Source: Colias croceus
Lineage: Eukaryota; Arthropoda; Insecta; Lepidoptera; Pieridae
DNA: 64,000 nt
Assembly (NCBI RefSeq): GCF_905220415.1
Contig: NC_059542.1
Location: 11,222,001-11,286,000 of the forward strand
Reading direction: 5' to 3'
The translations under genes and the position numbers were made by a program. The notes under the pieces are model-generated. The model saw only the letters and a program-made list of their open reading frames with translations, made no database searches and had not been told where the DNA came from. This document shows positions 1-10,906 of the stretch, one piece after another. How positions within the stretch are numbered: position 1 is the first letter of the stretch; every line of letters begins with the position of its first letter.

Positions 1-122
1 TGCCACATTATGCTTTTATTGTGTGAATATTAATACTATAATTTGGAGAATGTAATTTGTCACTAATGAGACCTCTGTAGCATATTATACTATGTCTGTA
101 GGCAGTTCTGCTGTATTTTATA

Positions 123-277
123 AAAAAGCGTATGTGCCGAGCATACGTGTCAGAAGTGAAACTTCTTTGGCAAGATTGAAAGATACCAAATTCGTCACCG
201 TATTCCATGCCGTGATGATATTGCCATGACACGACCTTAAAATTTTACTCTCAACGCGCCTAAAAAAGTTTCACTTC
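123..277 (+). repeat. MITE-like repeat, family E
   Basis: It starts with a GC hairpin (arms around 129-147) followed by GAAGTGAAACTTCTTT, and ends with the inverted motif AAAAAAGTTTCACTTC. The same body, with 'TTGCCATGAC.CGACCTT' and a terminal GAAGTGAAACTTC motif, occurs at 20319-20454, 34651-34806, 46833-46994 and 48544-48667 in both orientations. It is non-coding and non-autonomous. The superfamily is not clear to me. Confidence 0.6.
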
Positions 278-1200
278 AAAAACTTCCATTCATGGGTAGA
301 CATAAAATGACAATAAATACCTATGTTTTATACTAGATAGAGTAATTAAACTTTGTCCTTTCTGATTCCAACTGATTTGAAAATTTCATTGAAATAGCAA
401 CCTCTCAATGAAACACTGTATTATTTTATACGTGTTTGTTCCTTTTCTATTTTTAATATGGTAGGATTTTATCATCAAGTTATTTACCAAAATCAAACTG
501 TATTTTCTGAGTTAACCTACTTTAAATAGTTCCCATTTAATACTGAAAGTGGTGAATTAATAACAAATCCAATCCAGAATTAAATACACTAAAATAGACA
601 CCGAATGTTATTTAAACAAATAAGCCTGAAATAATCTTACAGATTCTCTTCCAGTTAATCCGTACATTCCAGGAATAGTTCGTATTAGTGGGATATAATT
701 AAATTTCACGAGTACAATAATTTTAATAATACAAAGTACTAATAAAGGAAATGTTGCGGAACGTTAATATTCAAAAGCAGGAATAAAGTGGTAAAAGGAT
801 GCGTTTTGGCAGCCTGCCTTGCCACAGAGTAGAGTATTCAGTTAGGTAGCTCTGGCTGAGTGCCCAGTTCACGAACTTCAAAGGCCCCTCTGTGTTTTTT
901 TAACCTGTATAATAAATAGTGCGTAGAAAAAATCTAAGATTGAGTTAATAGGTCTGTCTCGCTGCAAGTTGTGGATATAAATTCTCTTCTAGATATCAAA
1001 CGAATGATAGATGGCTAGCAATGGGTTTTAAAGGAAAATAATTTTTATAAATAGGTATTCTTCTTAAAAAATATTTTATATTAATTGCACTTAAATATCA
1101 ATACAATTTATACGTCTTATATCGATATAGTTGACTAGTTAAACACTTGTGGTTCTAAGAAAAGTAAATTTTTGCTTTGTATATTTTATCACACTAAAAT

Positions 1201-1447
1201 CAAAAAATGTGTGCGTGTACTTAGTGTACACACGTAAGAAGTGAAACTTCTTTATGACCTTATTTTTCAAAAAATAATTTACTACATGCAACTTTAACAA
1301 CAAGTAAAATCACGCGTGGTAGAAAAACGGTTCACATGTGTAGAAAAACGGTTTTCTACTCATGTGGTAGGGATAAGAAAAAGATGGCGCGTAACGGAAA
1401 AATGTTACACTAAATTTTTTCCAACCCCGATAAAGAAGTTTCACTTC
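1201..1447 (+). repeat. MITE-like repeat, family F
   Basis: A hairpin (GTGTGCGTGTAC.TTAGTGTACACAC) leads into GAAGTGAAACTTC at 1238-1250. The other end is GAAGTTTCACTTC at 1435-1447. The interior matches 15860-16072 in inverse orientation, for example 'GATGGCGCGTAACGG' and 'CCAACCCCGATAAAG'. The ends are shared with family E although the interiors differ. A 16-nt stretch (GTAGAAAAACGGTT) is duplicated near 1320-1345. Confidence 0.55.
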
Positions 1448-2069
1448 AATAATTAAAATCTATGTGGTTTTAACGTAAAGTTGAGAAAAACATCAATATA
1501 TTTTAGCAGCGCGATACGCTTAGCAGATTTTTCAAAGTGGCATTTGTAGCATAACTTTATGTAGGTCAGTTTAATTCAGCTATTACTCAAATGTATTGCA
1601 ATTCTAGTGGAATATTTTACTCGATGTCATTAGTACAGTAATGTGAAATGTTATATAGTAAATCAGTTTTATATCTCGTTTCGTTTTGTTTAATCGCACA
1701 TAAATGAATATAGTTTAAACAAAAAAAACTAAAAAAAAACACGCTCATGAAATAATAGCTCCTTGACAGGTGTACAAAGTTTGAATTATATCTGTACGGT
1801 AAAAGTTAGTCAAAATTGAGTCAATTGAATTTGATTACATTGAAAGAGACGTCCCATGACTCCTTTTGAGCCATGGCATAGGTTACTAAATAAATATATG
1901 GAGCTGATGGAAATTACAATGTATTTTCTATTTGCATATTTCACTGATCGTATTAGCACACGGATAAGTAGTTTTAAACAATTTATGTACTACTTGACTA
2001 AGACTTTTTCAATTTTCCATTTGAAATGAAATGAATGTATTTATTGCCTCAATCATTACGGATAAAAAA

Positions 2070-2330
2070 AATTAAAATCTACCTACTTAACCTAATAACA
2101 ACATTTTAAATAAACTTGATTGTGAAGTCCCATATCCCCTAGTGGGGTTTGGGGCAGATGCATTATACATCTGTTTCACTGATCGATTTTTTTTAAGGAC
2201 AAGTAGGTGATCAGCCTTCTGTATCCTACCAGACCGAGACATTTTTACTTTCTTCGTCTCCACCGGGAATCGAACCCAGGACCCCTCGGTGCTACGCTCA
2301 CGCGTCAACCACTGTACCAAGGAGGCGGTA
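2070..2330 (-). mobile_element. tRNA-derived SINE
   Basis: The minus strand has a tRNA-like head with a Pol III A box (TTGGTACAGTGG, 2309-2320) and a perfect B box (GGTTCGATTCC, 2266-2276). A tRNA-unrelated body follows and ends near 2070-2090 in an AT-rich tail. This is the layout of lepidopteran tRNA-derived SINEs. A reading frame of 87 codons runs through it on the minus strand, but that is incidental to the element. Confidence 0.75.
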
Positions 2331-3354
2331 GATACAAAGATAAATATCATCTTTTTCTGTCCAAATATATAACTTAATGAGCTTCAAAACGAGATTTTCA
2401 CGGAACACATTCCAGTCACTCGTTTCATCAATCTAAAATATCTATAAAGACGGTCCTTTATATCGTAATTTCCATCTCATATAAAGGCGTTGCTAAAATT
2501 GCCTTGAAAATTGCCCAAACTCGAGACAGAAAGATATGTAAATGTAATGAAAGACATCTGAAAAGTAAAGCGTTGTTCAGGCAATTTAAAATCTTTTACG
2601 CGTATTATGTATTTTGTGTGTGATTTCGATGATTACCTCTTTTACGCGGTGTCTTAAATTTCGCGCAATTTGCGCAAGGAAAATTTATATTGTCTTGAGT
2701 TAGATGCAGAGTATGTAGGCATATCAATCTTTTTTAAAGATGGGTGGCCCGTGTACTGGTTGATTGATTATGTTCTTATCTAAAATGTGTAGGTATAATC
2801 GCAGATTACTAAAAAGTTTCTACGTATAACGATGTTTACAACTTAGACGTTTATGCTCATGTAAATATTACGTTAAAATATGTTTAACAGAATCGATTAT
2901 GTATATAAGGACAGCTGCAGTATGTATATGATGTTGCCTAGTTGTAGAATAATAATAGAATGGAACGCAAAAAAAATCATCACCAGCTTTGTCAAAACAC
3001 AGGTAGGTAGGTAATTAGTTAAAGTTTTCTAAAACTATTTCATTAACACTACCTGTGTTAAAAAGTCTCATCCCTTTAGTCGGTTATTATTTTTAGATCA
3101 GACTTCTTAGTCGCTTTTCAACATTTTATTCCAAATTTTTAATATATCGGTGTTTAATCATTATTCAAGAATAACAGACAGAGTTTATCATTTATAGTAC
3201 CAATTTATAATAAGTACCTATTGTTTCTATTAGATTGTAGGTAATTATACTTCTTCTGAAATAGCTTTAATAAACCACTTCAGTAATAAGCATTAACCAT
3301 TATATTAATATCAGCTTTTCAGTAAATTTATATCATGGTATTTTCCACGTATTT

Positions 3355-3541
3355 TCACTACATAGTATAAAACAAAGTCGTTTTCTCTGTCCCTATGTCC
3401 ATGTGTATGCTTAAATAATATTTAAAACTACGCAACGGATTTTGATGTCGCTTTTTCAATAGATAGAATGATTCAAGAAGAAAGGTTTTAATATATAATT
3501 AATTAATAAGTTGTAGGCCATGCGGGCGAAGCCGCGGGCGA
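3355..3541 (+). mobile_element. Non-autonomous Helitron, family A
   Basis: It starts TCACTACATAGTATAAAA and carries the conserved core 'AAACTACGCAACGGATTTTG'. It ends at the GC hairpin GCGGGCGAAGCCGCGGGCG, but here the final GTAAGCTAG is replaced by other sequence, so the 3' terminus is eroded. The complete family form is about 187 bp and is best seen at 50636-50823. Confidence 0.65.
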
Positions 3542-4099
3542 CTATAAATTAATAATATATAAAATAATTTCTATTACAATTCTGGAGAAATCAAAGGAAA
3601 AAGTTCTTCTTGGAATAAGCTATTCTGTTTTCCTGGAAAATAGTAAAAATATTGAAAGAAATTCTAACAAAATTACCAATAGGCGAAGGAAACCTCAATA
3701 TTATAATATTTCATAGCCAATTCGCAAACTATTTTAGTTTGGTGTCTTATTTTTCTTCTTACACGTGTTGCTAAAATACCTAATAATAAATGGTAAATTC
3801 CGTGAACGTTATAATAATAATATTATTGTACTTAAACTGTGAGCAATAGAAAATTACAATTAACATTAAATAGTACTTTTTCCTTGTTCAATATCATTTC
3901 TTTCAACAAAAAAAAACAACATACTTAATTTACCTTCCAACAATTCTTATTTTATTTTCAAGTAATCTCTTTTAATTAAAACTTAAATAAAAGAATTGAA
4001 ACGTATTTAAAACGTCCAATAAAAATCGAAACCAATAATGTAGTAATTTGACTATGAAATCCTTTCTAATAAGCCCTATTTGCTGTCCCCTGGCCGCAG

Positions 4100-4166
4100 T
4101 CTGACAAAATGCCGGCTTTATTTGTCTTACAAACTGATCCTGTTTCCTTTGGGATTAGAGTAACAA
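4100..4166 (+). CDS. Grip: Grip exon: first strand pair of PDZ1
   Basis: A 67-nt exon with a strong pyrimidine-rich acceptor (GCTGTCCCCTGGCCGCAG, AG at 4098-4099) and a strong donor (GTGAGT at 4167). It reads SDKMPALFVLQTDPVSFGIR plus VT in phase 0 and leaves one base (phase 1). That is the beta1 strand, the carboxylate-binding loop (SFGI, the GLGF position) and beta2 of a PDZ domain. Joined to 51752 it gives an AGT codon and runs straight into beta3 of PDZ1, completing a normal PDZ fold. The exon is too short and ATG-poor for simple ORF finding. Alternative: chance match, but splice signals, phase and domain content all agree. Confidence 0.75.
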
Positions 4167-4312
4167 GTGAGTTCTCGAAGCTTCTATATTATATGGTTGT
4201 TTCTTTTACTTTCTAGTTTTGCGTGATTTACTTCTGGTGTGTTTAGTTCCAGAAGTTGGAATTCTCTTATGTTATCTGTGACTTACACGTTTAAAACGGG
4301 ATTTATTGCATG

Positions 4313-4534
4313 AATAGTTTATTTGTTTGATCGTGCTTATCTCAAGAAATACGGATCTGATTTGAAAAGTATTTTAGTGTTAGATAGTTCATATTCTCTA
4401 CATAAGAACCATCCTCGTAAGTACGAGGCTTGAAGTCAAGGAATATAATAAAAAAAGAATTATCGAAATCGGTTCAGCCGTTCTCGAGTTATGCGCTTAC
4501 CAACACATTTTGCGATTCATTTTTATATATTAGA
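4313..4534. mobile_element. Composite Helitron remnants (families B and D)
   Basis: The left part (about 4313-4400, + strand) matches the family B core: Helitron B phrases such as 'GTGCTTATCTCAAGAA' and 'TTTAGTGTTAGATAG'. The right part (about 4400-4534, - strand) matches family D: CTACATAAGAACC, AATTATCGAAATCGGTTCAGC, then TTTTTATATATTAGA, which is the inverse of the TCTAATATATAAAAA start. The junction suggests recombination or nested loss between two elements. Confidence 0.5.
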
Positions 4535-4795
4535 TTTACTATATAATAAAAAACATGGAATGTATTACTACAAAAGGTTTATCACCATTTATCCCAAAAA
4601 TGGCAGATAAATAAACACAATCGCCAAACTTCTAAGCTCATAATCCTGAATGATGATACTTCCGAAACTTTCATACAATACAAACACTATTAGGTAAATC
4701 AATACTTAGAAAGTTTTATAATTACTCAAGTTTGTGGGAACTTCCTTATTTTTGGGATATTTCGTATTTATTACTATACTCGTATTTATTGATAA

Positions 4796-5013
4796 CTAGC
4801 TTTCCGCCCGCGGCCCCGCCCGCGTTTTCAAAGAAAACCCCCCTAGTTCCTGTTCTCGTGGGATTTCCGGGATAAAACCTATCCTATGTGTTAATCCTAG
4901 TTACCCTCCATATGTGTGTTTAATTTCATTGTAATCGGTTCTGTAGTATTTGCGTGAAAGAGTAAAAAACACACACATCCTCACAAACTTTCGCATTTAT
5001 AATATTAGTGGGA
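4796..5013 (-). mobile_element. Non-autonomous Helitron, family C
   Basis: Read on the minus strand it starts TCCCACTAATATTATAAATG and ends in a GC hairpin, then GGAAAGCTAG, followed by T. The TC start, hairpin and CTAG end inserted between A and T fit Helitrons. The core includes 'ACCGATTACAATGAAATTAA'. No coding capacity. Confidence 0.75.
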
Positions 5014-5510
5014 TAGGATAGGTCATAGGCAATAGGATATAGGCATAGCAACATATCTTATTATTAAAGTGTAACTAAACTAAATAATTATTATAATTTT
5101 ATTTGTAACTCGCATGGTGAAAATTTTCTTTAAAACTAACACTAAGAATTCACCATCCTTGTTGAATACACTCTTTGTAAGTGGAATTTGCCATACATTT
5201 TAAGATACCATTTCATTCAGTTCTATAAAATAACTCAAATGTGTTGTCATATCACATTTATGCTAGAACATTCCACCGCACACTTAACATGTGTTGCAAA
5301 ATAATAAATACACAAAAATGTCCGTGTGAAAACGGAACATATCATTAAGCGGTGCATTCTGACACTAAATTCCGATTACTGTACGTTTGAAATGTGTCGA
5401 GCTCGTTATTTTTTGAAATCATTTCTAAATGCATGCAAATGTTTGTTATTTATTTATTCTTTGGTTTTATCTCATCAAAGTACACAATATGGTGGTATTA
5501 TACACACATG

Positions 5511-5534
5511 CACACACACACACACACACACACA
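5511..5534. repeat. (CA)n microsatellite
   Basis: About twelve uninterrupted CA dinucleotides, preceded by an imperfect ACACACATG lead. Confidence 0.9.
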
Positions 5535-5639
5535 ATATCCATCGGCCAAATCGTATATTTTATTTTTATTTTCTTTATCATTGTATTCTTTCGTCATTAG
5601 TCACTAAAATTTATTTTGTTAACTTGCCAAATATAATGT

Positions 5640-5785
5640 TATATGGAATTTGTAAGGGAAGGCACTGCCTTCTGAGATACAGGTAATTACCTAGTTCAGA
5701 AGGCAGAGCAATATTGTAATGATTATATTTGAAGTTGCTAATAAATTTTATTTTATTTTATTTATTTATTTATTTATTATAGCTC
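5640..5785 (+). mobile_element. LINE-like 3' tail with hairpin and (TTTA)n
   Basis: A perfect stem GCCTTCTGA / TCAGAAGGC (5667-5675 with 5696-5704) is followed by an AATAAA-containing stretch and a TTTTA/TTTA tail to about 5780. The same design, hairpin then TTTA tail, ends the LINE-like piece at 39325-39957. This is a likely 3' end of a non-LTR retrotransposon. The coding part is absent. Confidence 0.4.
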
Positions 5786-5887
5786 TAAGCCTTCTCTGCC
5801 AGGCAACCTTCAGGCAAAGGAAAAAACATAATATTTTGATTAGGTCTAGCTTGTGATATTTGTAAATGATGGAATAATTATGTAATA

Positions 5888-6117
5888 CTAGCTTTCCACC
5901 CGCGGCTTCGCCCGCGTTTTGAAAGAGCCCGTATAGTTCCTGTTACCGTGGGATTTCCGGGATGAAACCTATCCTATGTGTTAATCCAAGTTACCCTCTA
6001 TATGTGTGCTAAATTTAATTGTAATCGGTTCAGTAGTATTTGCGTGAAATAGTAACAAACACACACACACACACACACACATCCTCACAAACTTTCGCAT
6101 TTATAATATTAGTAGGA
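5888..6117 (-). mobile_element. Non-autonomous Helitron, family C, with (CA)n
   Basis: On the minus strand it runs from TCCTACTAATATTATAAATG to the GC hairpin and GGAAAGCTAG. It is about 70-80 percent like the copy at 4796-5013 by eye. A (CA)n microsatellite has expanded inside it at about 6056-6081. Confidence 0.8.
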
Positions 6118-6297
6118 GGATTCCAGGCTTATAATTAAGCTTTCAAAGCATCTATAATTTATTTAAACTATTCGTTGTTGTTGCCCACATGAAATACAAA
6201 AAACTTATAGATATAGAAGATACAGCCTTATCACTTATAAGCGATCTCTTCTAAGCAACCTACAGCTGTGTTATAACAACATACATGGGTTGATCCA

Positions 6298-6642
6298 AAA
6301 GTAATGATAATGAACATTAAGCAACTTTATTATTATTAAAATATTTATGCATATCTCTATCTAGAGAAAACTATCTAGTCTTCTTGTCTACTTTCATGTC
6401 TTTGATACATATATTTTTCAAACAAAGGTGCTCGATGATAACTCTAATTTCATTTTTCTCCGCTTTTGATGCAATCTCTTCAACAGTTCGTATTCAAATT
6501 ATTGTAACTCCTTGGAAATGTGGCCTGCTGATTAGATTTTTTTATGCTAACCTAGTGAGTATATGAGCAAGCAAAAAAAACATTTATTTTTTATTTTTAT
6601 GTGCACATGAAATACCCGATTATCATTACTTTTGGATCAACC
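6298..6642. mobile_element. Mariner-like MITE
   Basis: Inverted termini GGTTGATCCAAAAGTAATGA (left) and its complement at the right end (TCATTACTTTTGGATCAACC). The right end is followed by TA, the target of Tc1/mariner elements; the left flank is TG, probably a mutated TA. Length about 345 bp. A minus-strand reading contains stops and is at most a transposase fragment. Confidence 0.65.
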
Positions 6643-7127
6643 TAGAAAAGGAGGATTTAAACAGAAAACTAATAATGATAAGTTCAGTTACATTGGTTCC
6701 TTACGTTTGGAGTGATAACAAGAATTTAATTGCTATAATATTATCTCATATTTATTTTATTTCGTGCAAAGCTGAACACTTTTCGGTACTACTACTTATC
6801 CCAGCCATACGTAGAACCTAAAACTACGTTCCTAGAAATAGGTGTTTTAATTCAAAATTCTCCACTATCAAGTCACACCGCACTTACCAACCGAGCGCGC
6901 TAAATTTCGTGGAGTTCTGAATTTTTAATAGTTTAATATTATCCGAACGAACCATCAGTTTCGTCGAAAACAATGTAAATCAATGTCGGAAGTTTTTGGC
7001 GAAGTTGCAACGTTTTGGCTCGGTCCGTACGTCGAGTTATGAAGTCCATCTATATATTGTGGTAAATATGAGAATTTTAAATGTGAAACTAACATACTAT
7101 AACATAACTAACATACTTATGTTATTT

Positions 7128-7215
7128 TTTTTTTATTTATTTTTTTTTTATTCTTTATTTTCCAAGGGACTTTGTCGCTTAGCGACCACGTCGTCCCGTA
7201 TATTCCAATTACAAT
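7128..7215 (-). mobile_element. Non-LTR retrotransposon 3' end
   Basis: The minus strand shows ACGGGACGACGTGGTCGCTA, then AGCGACAAAGTCCC, then AATAAAGAATAAA and a long A-rich tail. The GC-rich end with an A-tail inside AT-rich DNA is typical of a 5'-truncated lepidopteran LINE. Confidence 0.5.
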
Positions 7216-7906
7216 CAACACTTAAATCTAAAAAAATTAAATACAAACAGTAACCAAACAGTAACATACAGTAAACAAAACAATCAATTTTACTACTTAT
7301 GTTATGAATGTGAAAGTAGTTGTTCTGTCCTTTTATGTAATTTGGGAATGACTTGATTTGGGGCAACAAGTGTTCTGGGTTTAGTTTGGACTTCTCGACT
7401 CACTTTAAGTACTGTTAACTGTGTTCAACTGTTTTACAATTTACACTTCCGTGATAAAACATACCTACATAAACGTAATTAACGTTATATTATTATTATC
7501 GTCATGAAGTAAATCGTGCTCTAAATGATGTACTAACAACACTCTTTTGTTATTTGTAAATATGTAAATGCCAGACTGCCACCAATTATTTTCAACATAC
7601 AAATGTTACAATTAATTAAATGTTTTATAATTATAAATAAATTGACGTTGCTATAAACAGCCTTTTTTGTAATAATTATTATTGAATCCAAAAACAAACA
7701 ATACTTCCAAAACATCAGATCTTTTGTTTATTGTATGGAATGAAAACTTAATTAATTTTAAACTTTAAAACTTGCTGGGAAGTTATTGTGCTGATTAGAT
7801 TTTATTTGTAACAGTGAAATTAAAAGCAATTATATTGTAAATCTTTGAGCATTCGTGTATTCGTAACTTTGTGGTGAATGAAGTAAGATAATTTAAAAAA
7901 AAATGG

Positions 7907-8025
7907 AGAGTTGGTTTGTTTCTTTGAACGTGCTAATCTCAAGAACTACTAGTCCGATTTGAAAAATTCTTTCTTTTTTGGATAGTTCATCCATAGTCCA
8001 CTCATAAACTTAGCGTGATGATATT
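7907..8025 (+). mobile_element. Helitron family B fragment
   Basis: It matches the family B core: 'GTGCTAATCTCAAGAACTAC', 'CCGATTTGAAAAATTCTTTC', then a short 'TTAGCGTGATGAT' piece inverted relative to the core. Both ends are missing. Confidence 0.5.
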
Positions 8026-8032
8026 ATATACA

Positions 8033-8215
8033 TCTATTCTAATATTATAAGGCTGAACAGTTTGTTTGTTTGCGCTTATCTCAGGAACTACTGGTTCGAT
8101 TTGAGAAATTCTTTCAGTGTTAGATAGCCGAGATTTATCGAGGAAGGCTATAGGCATATAATTACGCTAAGACCAACAGGAGCGGAGCGCAGGTGAAACC
8201 GCGAAGCGCAGCTAG
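8033..8215 (+). mobile_element. Non-autonomous Helitron, family B
   Basis: It starts TCTATTCTAATATTATAAGG and ends with GAAACCGCGAAGCGCAGCTAG followed by T. The core has 'CTCAGGAACTACTGG' and 'GTGTTAGATAGCC'. Length 183 bp, non-coding. TC start, near-terminal GC stem and CTAG end fit a Helitron. Confidence 0.75.
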
Positions 8216-8658
8216 TCTATGCTAAATAGGATAGGAATATGATATTTTTGCCTTCAACCAAACAAAGTTTTTATTATTATTTAGTACAGATGCAATCGTC
8301 CAATATAACTCAGAAATAAAACAGACCTAGACAGTCCAATTGCAAGATGCAAGAGCATCTCAACACGACAGTTTCAGTGCTCGGCACGTACGACCTCAGA
8401 ATTCAGATCTGACAGGAAATACATAAAGCTGATTTAAACCATCGCAACGCTGCTAGTTTTAATATACAGGGTGATTTCTCAGTGCCAGAGGAGATTTTTG
8501 ACTTTCTTATTCTGTAGGATGATGAATTTTTATGCCTGGGAACACGAAATATATATATAGGTTGAGATGGTTGTAAAATCATCTCAATAGATGGCGCGGT
8601 GTGTCCCTTAAGACACATAAAACTGAAAGGATAGAATAAATTCGATTGCTCAGGCGGG

Positions 8659-8765
8659 TCACGAGTGGCTGAGTTGGTTAGGCATCCGCCCCGGAATGGC
8701 GCGAAGGATGCGGGTTCGAGTCCCGCCTCGTGATCGAATTTTTTCTATTCTTTATAAATTTATAC
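8659..8765 (+). mobile_element. tRNA-like SINE (or tRNA-Ser-like pseudogene)
   Basis: Bases 8659-8733 fold as a tRNA: perfect 7-bp acceptor stem TCACGAG / CTCGTGA, 5-bp T stem GCGGG / CCCGC with loop TTCGAGT, and perfect A box (TGGCTGAGTTGG) and B box (GGTTCGAGTCC). The anticodon stem has a mismatch and the loop CCGGAAT would give GGA (Ser), but position 33 is C instead of the invariant U. The T arm, acceptor end and the following TTTTTTCTATTCTTTATAAA tail recur at 44847-44900, so this is a dispersed element and not a working tRNA gene. Confidence 0.65.
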
Positions 8766-9059
8766 GAAATATATCTTTAAGAAAAGAAAATTGTACTATT
8801 TTTAATTTTAATAATGTATTTTAAACTTCTAATGGATGTGGAAATAGAACAAAATATATACTTACTCTGTTTATATATTGTTGATAACCAAAAAATACAA
8901 AGGAGAGTTATTTCATGCTGATCAAAACTCACCTTTATTTTGAAAAAATAAATGTAGGTATGCATATTAGAATAAGAATAACGTATAAACTAATGCCTTA
9001 ACGTTAAACCAAAACACGTGTACTATTGAACCTCAAAAACCTCCATAACGAGCAATATA

Positions 9060-9180
9060 AGGCCGGCAACACATTCGCGGTGCCCCTGACAACGCGAATG
9101 CCAATGGGCGGCGGGCTTCACTTTCCATCAGGTGACCCGCCTGCTCGCTTGCCCGCATAAATATAAAAAAAAAAAAAAAG
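9060..9180 (+). mobile_element. Non-LTR retrotransposon 3' end with A-tail
   Basis: GC-rich block with AAGGCCGGCAACACATTCGC, CATCAGGTGACCCGCCTGCT and GCTTGCCCGCATAAATAT, ending in about 15 A. This is the well-known form of a lepidopteran LINE 3' end. It is 5'-truncated to about 105 bp. Confidence 0.65.
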
Positions 9181-9216
9181 ACAATACATTCTCTAACTGT
9201 TAGAGAATGTATTGTC
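9180..9216. repeat. 17-bp perfect inverted repeat
   Basis: Arms GACAATACATTCTCTAA (9180-9196) and the exact complement (9200-9216) with a 3-nt loop, directly after the LINE A-tail. Confidence 0.85.
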
Positions 9217-10589
9217 GTTAGAGTCTAACACAAGTCCTCAACTTAACATCAAATATTTCAATGCAAACATATCCAACTGATCCTTGAGCTCATATTACAC
9301 GAATAAAATACACGAAAATGAGCAATTGACCTTACCCATAAATTCTACTCTCTTAATAACATTAAGATGATAAAGTTCTAAAATATTTTTTCACAGTCTC
9401 AGTAAGCTTTGCATAATTTACTGCTCCGCGATGTTACATTTAATATATTATACCTAACGTATAGGCGTGAAATGTTTTTATGACGTCTATATTTCAGATA
9501 TAGTGCGTAAATTTAAAACCGTTTTTACGAGTTCGCAAACGATTTAACACGAATATCGTGGGTTTTATTATATCCTCGGGTTTGTATGTAATCATTTGTG
9601 TTATGCGTTTGTAATACTGTTAGCAGTGGTTTGGAATATAATATAAGGAGTATAAGTGGCATCATAATTACAGATTGGAATATAGATTTTGTTTATAAGT
9701 GGGGTAAGAAATGTCTCTTAGTTTTGTTTCCTATACAAAAATCTACAATTTTATTATTATAATTCCGAGTTCAATTTAGTCCTATTACACATTTCCGTGA
9801 TTCAAAACTACACAGGTGTCTCAATGTTGGTATATTAAGCTCAAAGAAGGTTATAGTTTTGCATACGCCGAGTACGTAAAAAATACTTATAAAATTCCAG
9901 ACGCAACTCTATGTACCCATAACAAGCAACCCGCCCAGCTTTGCCACCAGCACGTGAGCTTTCTTTAAGATTATGTTTTCATCGACAAAATGCTCACATT
10001 AGCAAATCGATATATGCCGGCTGCGCGAAGCCAGAGAAGAAAACATGTATTTTCAGGAAAATTTTTTGACGTAATTTTGTTGTTTAAGTATTTTTCATGA
10101 TCAGTGTATGCAAGACTACAAGTCCCTTCGCGCTTAGTATACCAATAGTGGGACACCCTGTATAGTATATCAATATCATAACTTGTAATGATATTTTCTC
10201 TCAACAAACACATAAAAATATTCCATGTATGTATCAATAATTCAACGAAATGCGTAATACAATTTCGTCGTCATATCAAACAGTTCCATTTCATGAAAAT
10301 ATTTCATAAAACATAATTTTCCTTAAACATGTCAACGTAATATGACACCCTTTCTATTACCCTCAGTCTTACATAAGATATATAATGCTTTTACGAGGCT
10401 ATAGACTATAGTAGTGTTTTACGAATATGCAAATGTATGGAATTTGGCTTGTCAAAACCATAAATCAGGTAGACATAAGTGTTCAGGCGTGGAACACATG
10501 TGCGTTTAAACGCTACGTTTCATTGGGAGCTTATGGCTAAAGATCTTATGGCTAAAGATTGCTGCGCAAAGCTGGCGATACAATAATTT

Positions 10590-10635
10590 GCCTCGGTCGA
10601 AACAAGTGCTCGCTCTGTGTGGACACGGCCTATTA
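10590..10635. repeat. Fragment of TIR element family K
   Basis: It contains TGCTCGCTCTGTGTGGACAC, matching the right terminus of the family K elements at 29534-30092 and 55416-55832. No left terminus is seen nearby. Confidence 0.4.
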
Positions 10636-10647
10636 ATGTTGTTGGCT

Positions 10648-10855
10648 TGCTTTTATGACGTGACAACGTCTTATAATTCGATAGCCGGCTGCACGCACGA
10701 AAAAACATGACTCATGCGGCGTTACCTCGCGCTCTGAGGCGTTCCGTAAGGCTTGAAGTGCAAGCGAGAGCGCGGAACGAGCGACAAAGAAGCATAATCG
10801 GCCGTTGTCACGTTCAACTATCGTCAGTAAACCGACTTTACAGACAACCAATTTT
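10648..10855 (-). repeat. Dispersed repeat family J
   Basis: The minus strand matches 37298-37500 closely. Shared blocks include TGAACGTGAC, GCTCGTTCCGCGCTCTCGCT and GAATTATAAGACGTTGTCAC. A short open frame runs through both copies, but it is not conserved to its ends and is not called as a gene. Nature unknown. Confidence 0.55.
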
Positions 10856-10906
10856 TTCTATCTCATGGATACTTTTTTTGTTGTTTACACATACCTATAT
10901 CGCAAT

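Larger units (their letters stand above)
1..4099. other. Upstream intron or 5' flank of Grip, repeat-bearing
   Basis: AT-rich DNA with no exon that I can support. It holds four recognisable repeats, listed separately (123-277, 1201-1447, 2070-2330, 3355-3541). The Grip exon at 4100 starts in phase 0 and has no start codon that must be used, so the true N-terminal exon is probably further upstream. Bases 278-1200 and 2340-3354 show nothing I can name. Confidence 0.5.

Noticed and set aside
2087..2350. Minus-strand frame of 87 codons
   Set aside because: It runs through a tRNA-derived SINE including its A and B boxes; no protein is expected.
5326..5686. Three overlapping short frames around 5.4 kb
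   Set aside because: They read through a (CA)n microsatellite in all frames (His-Thr runs) and have no domain.
8659..8733. Functional tRNA-Ser(GGA) gene
   Set aside because: C at position 33, an anticodon-stem mismatch, and a second truncated copy with the same tail point to a SINE.
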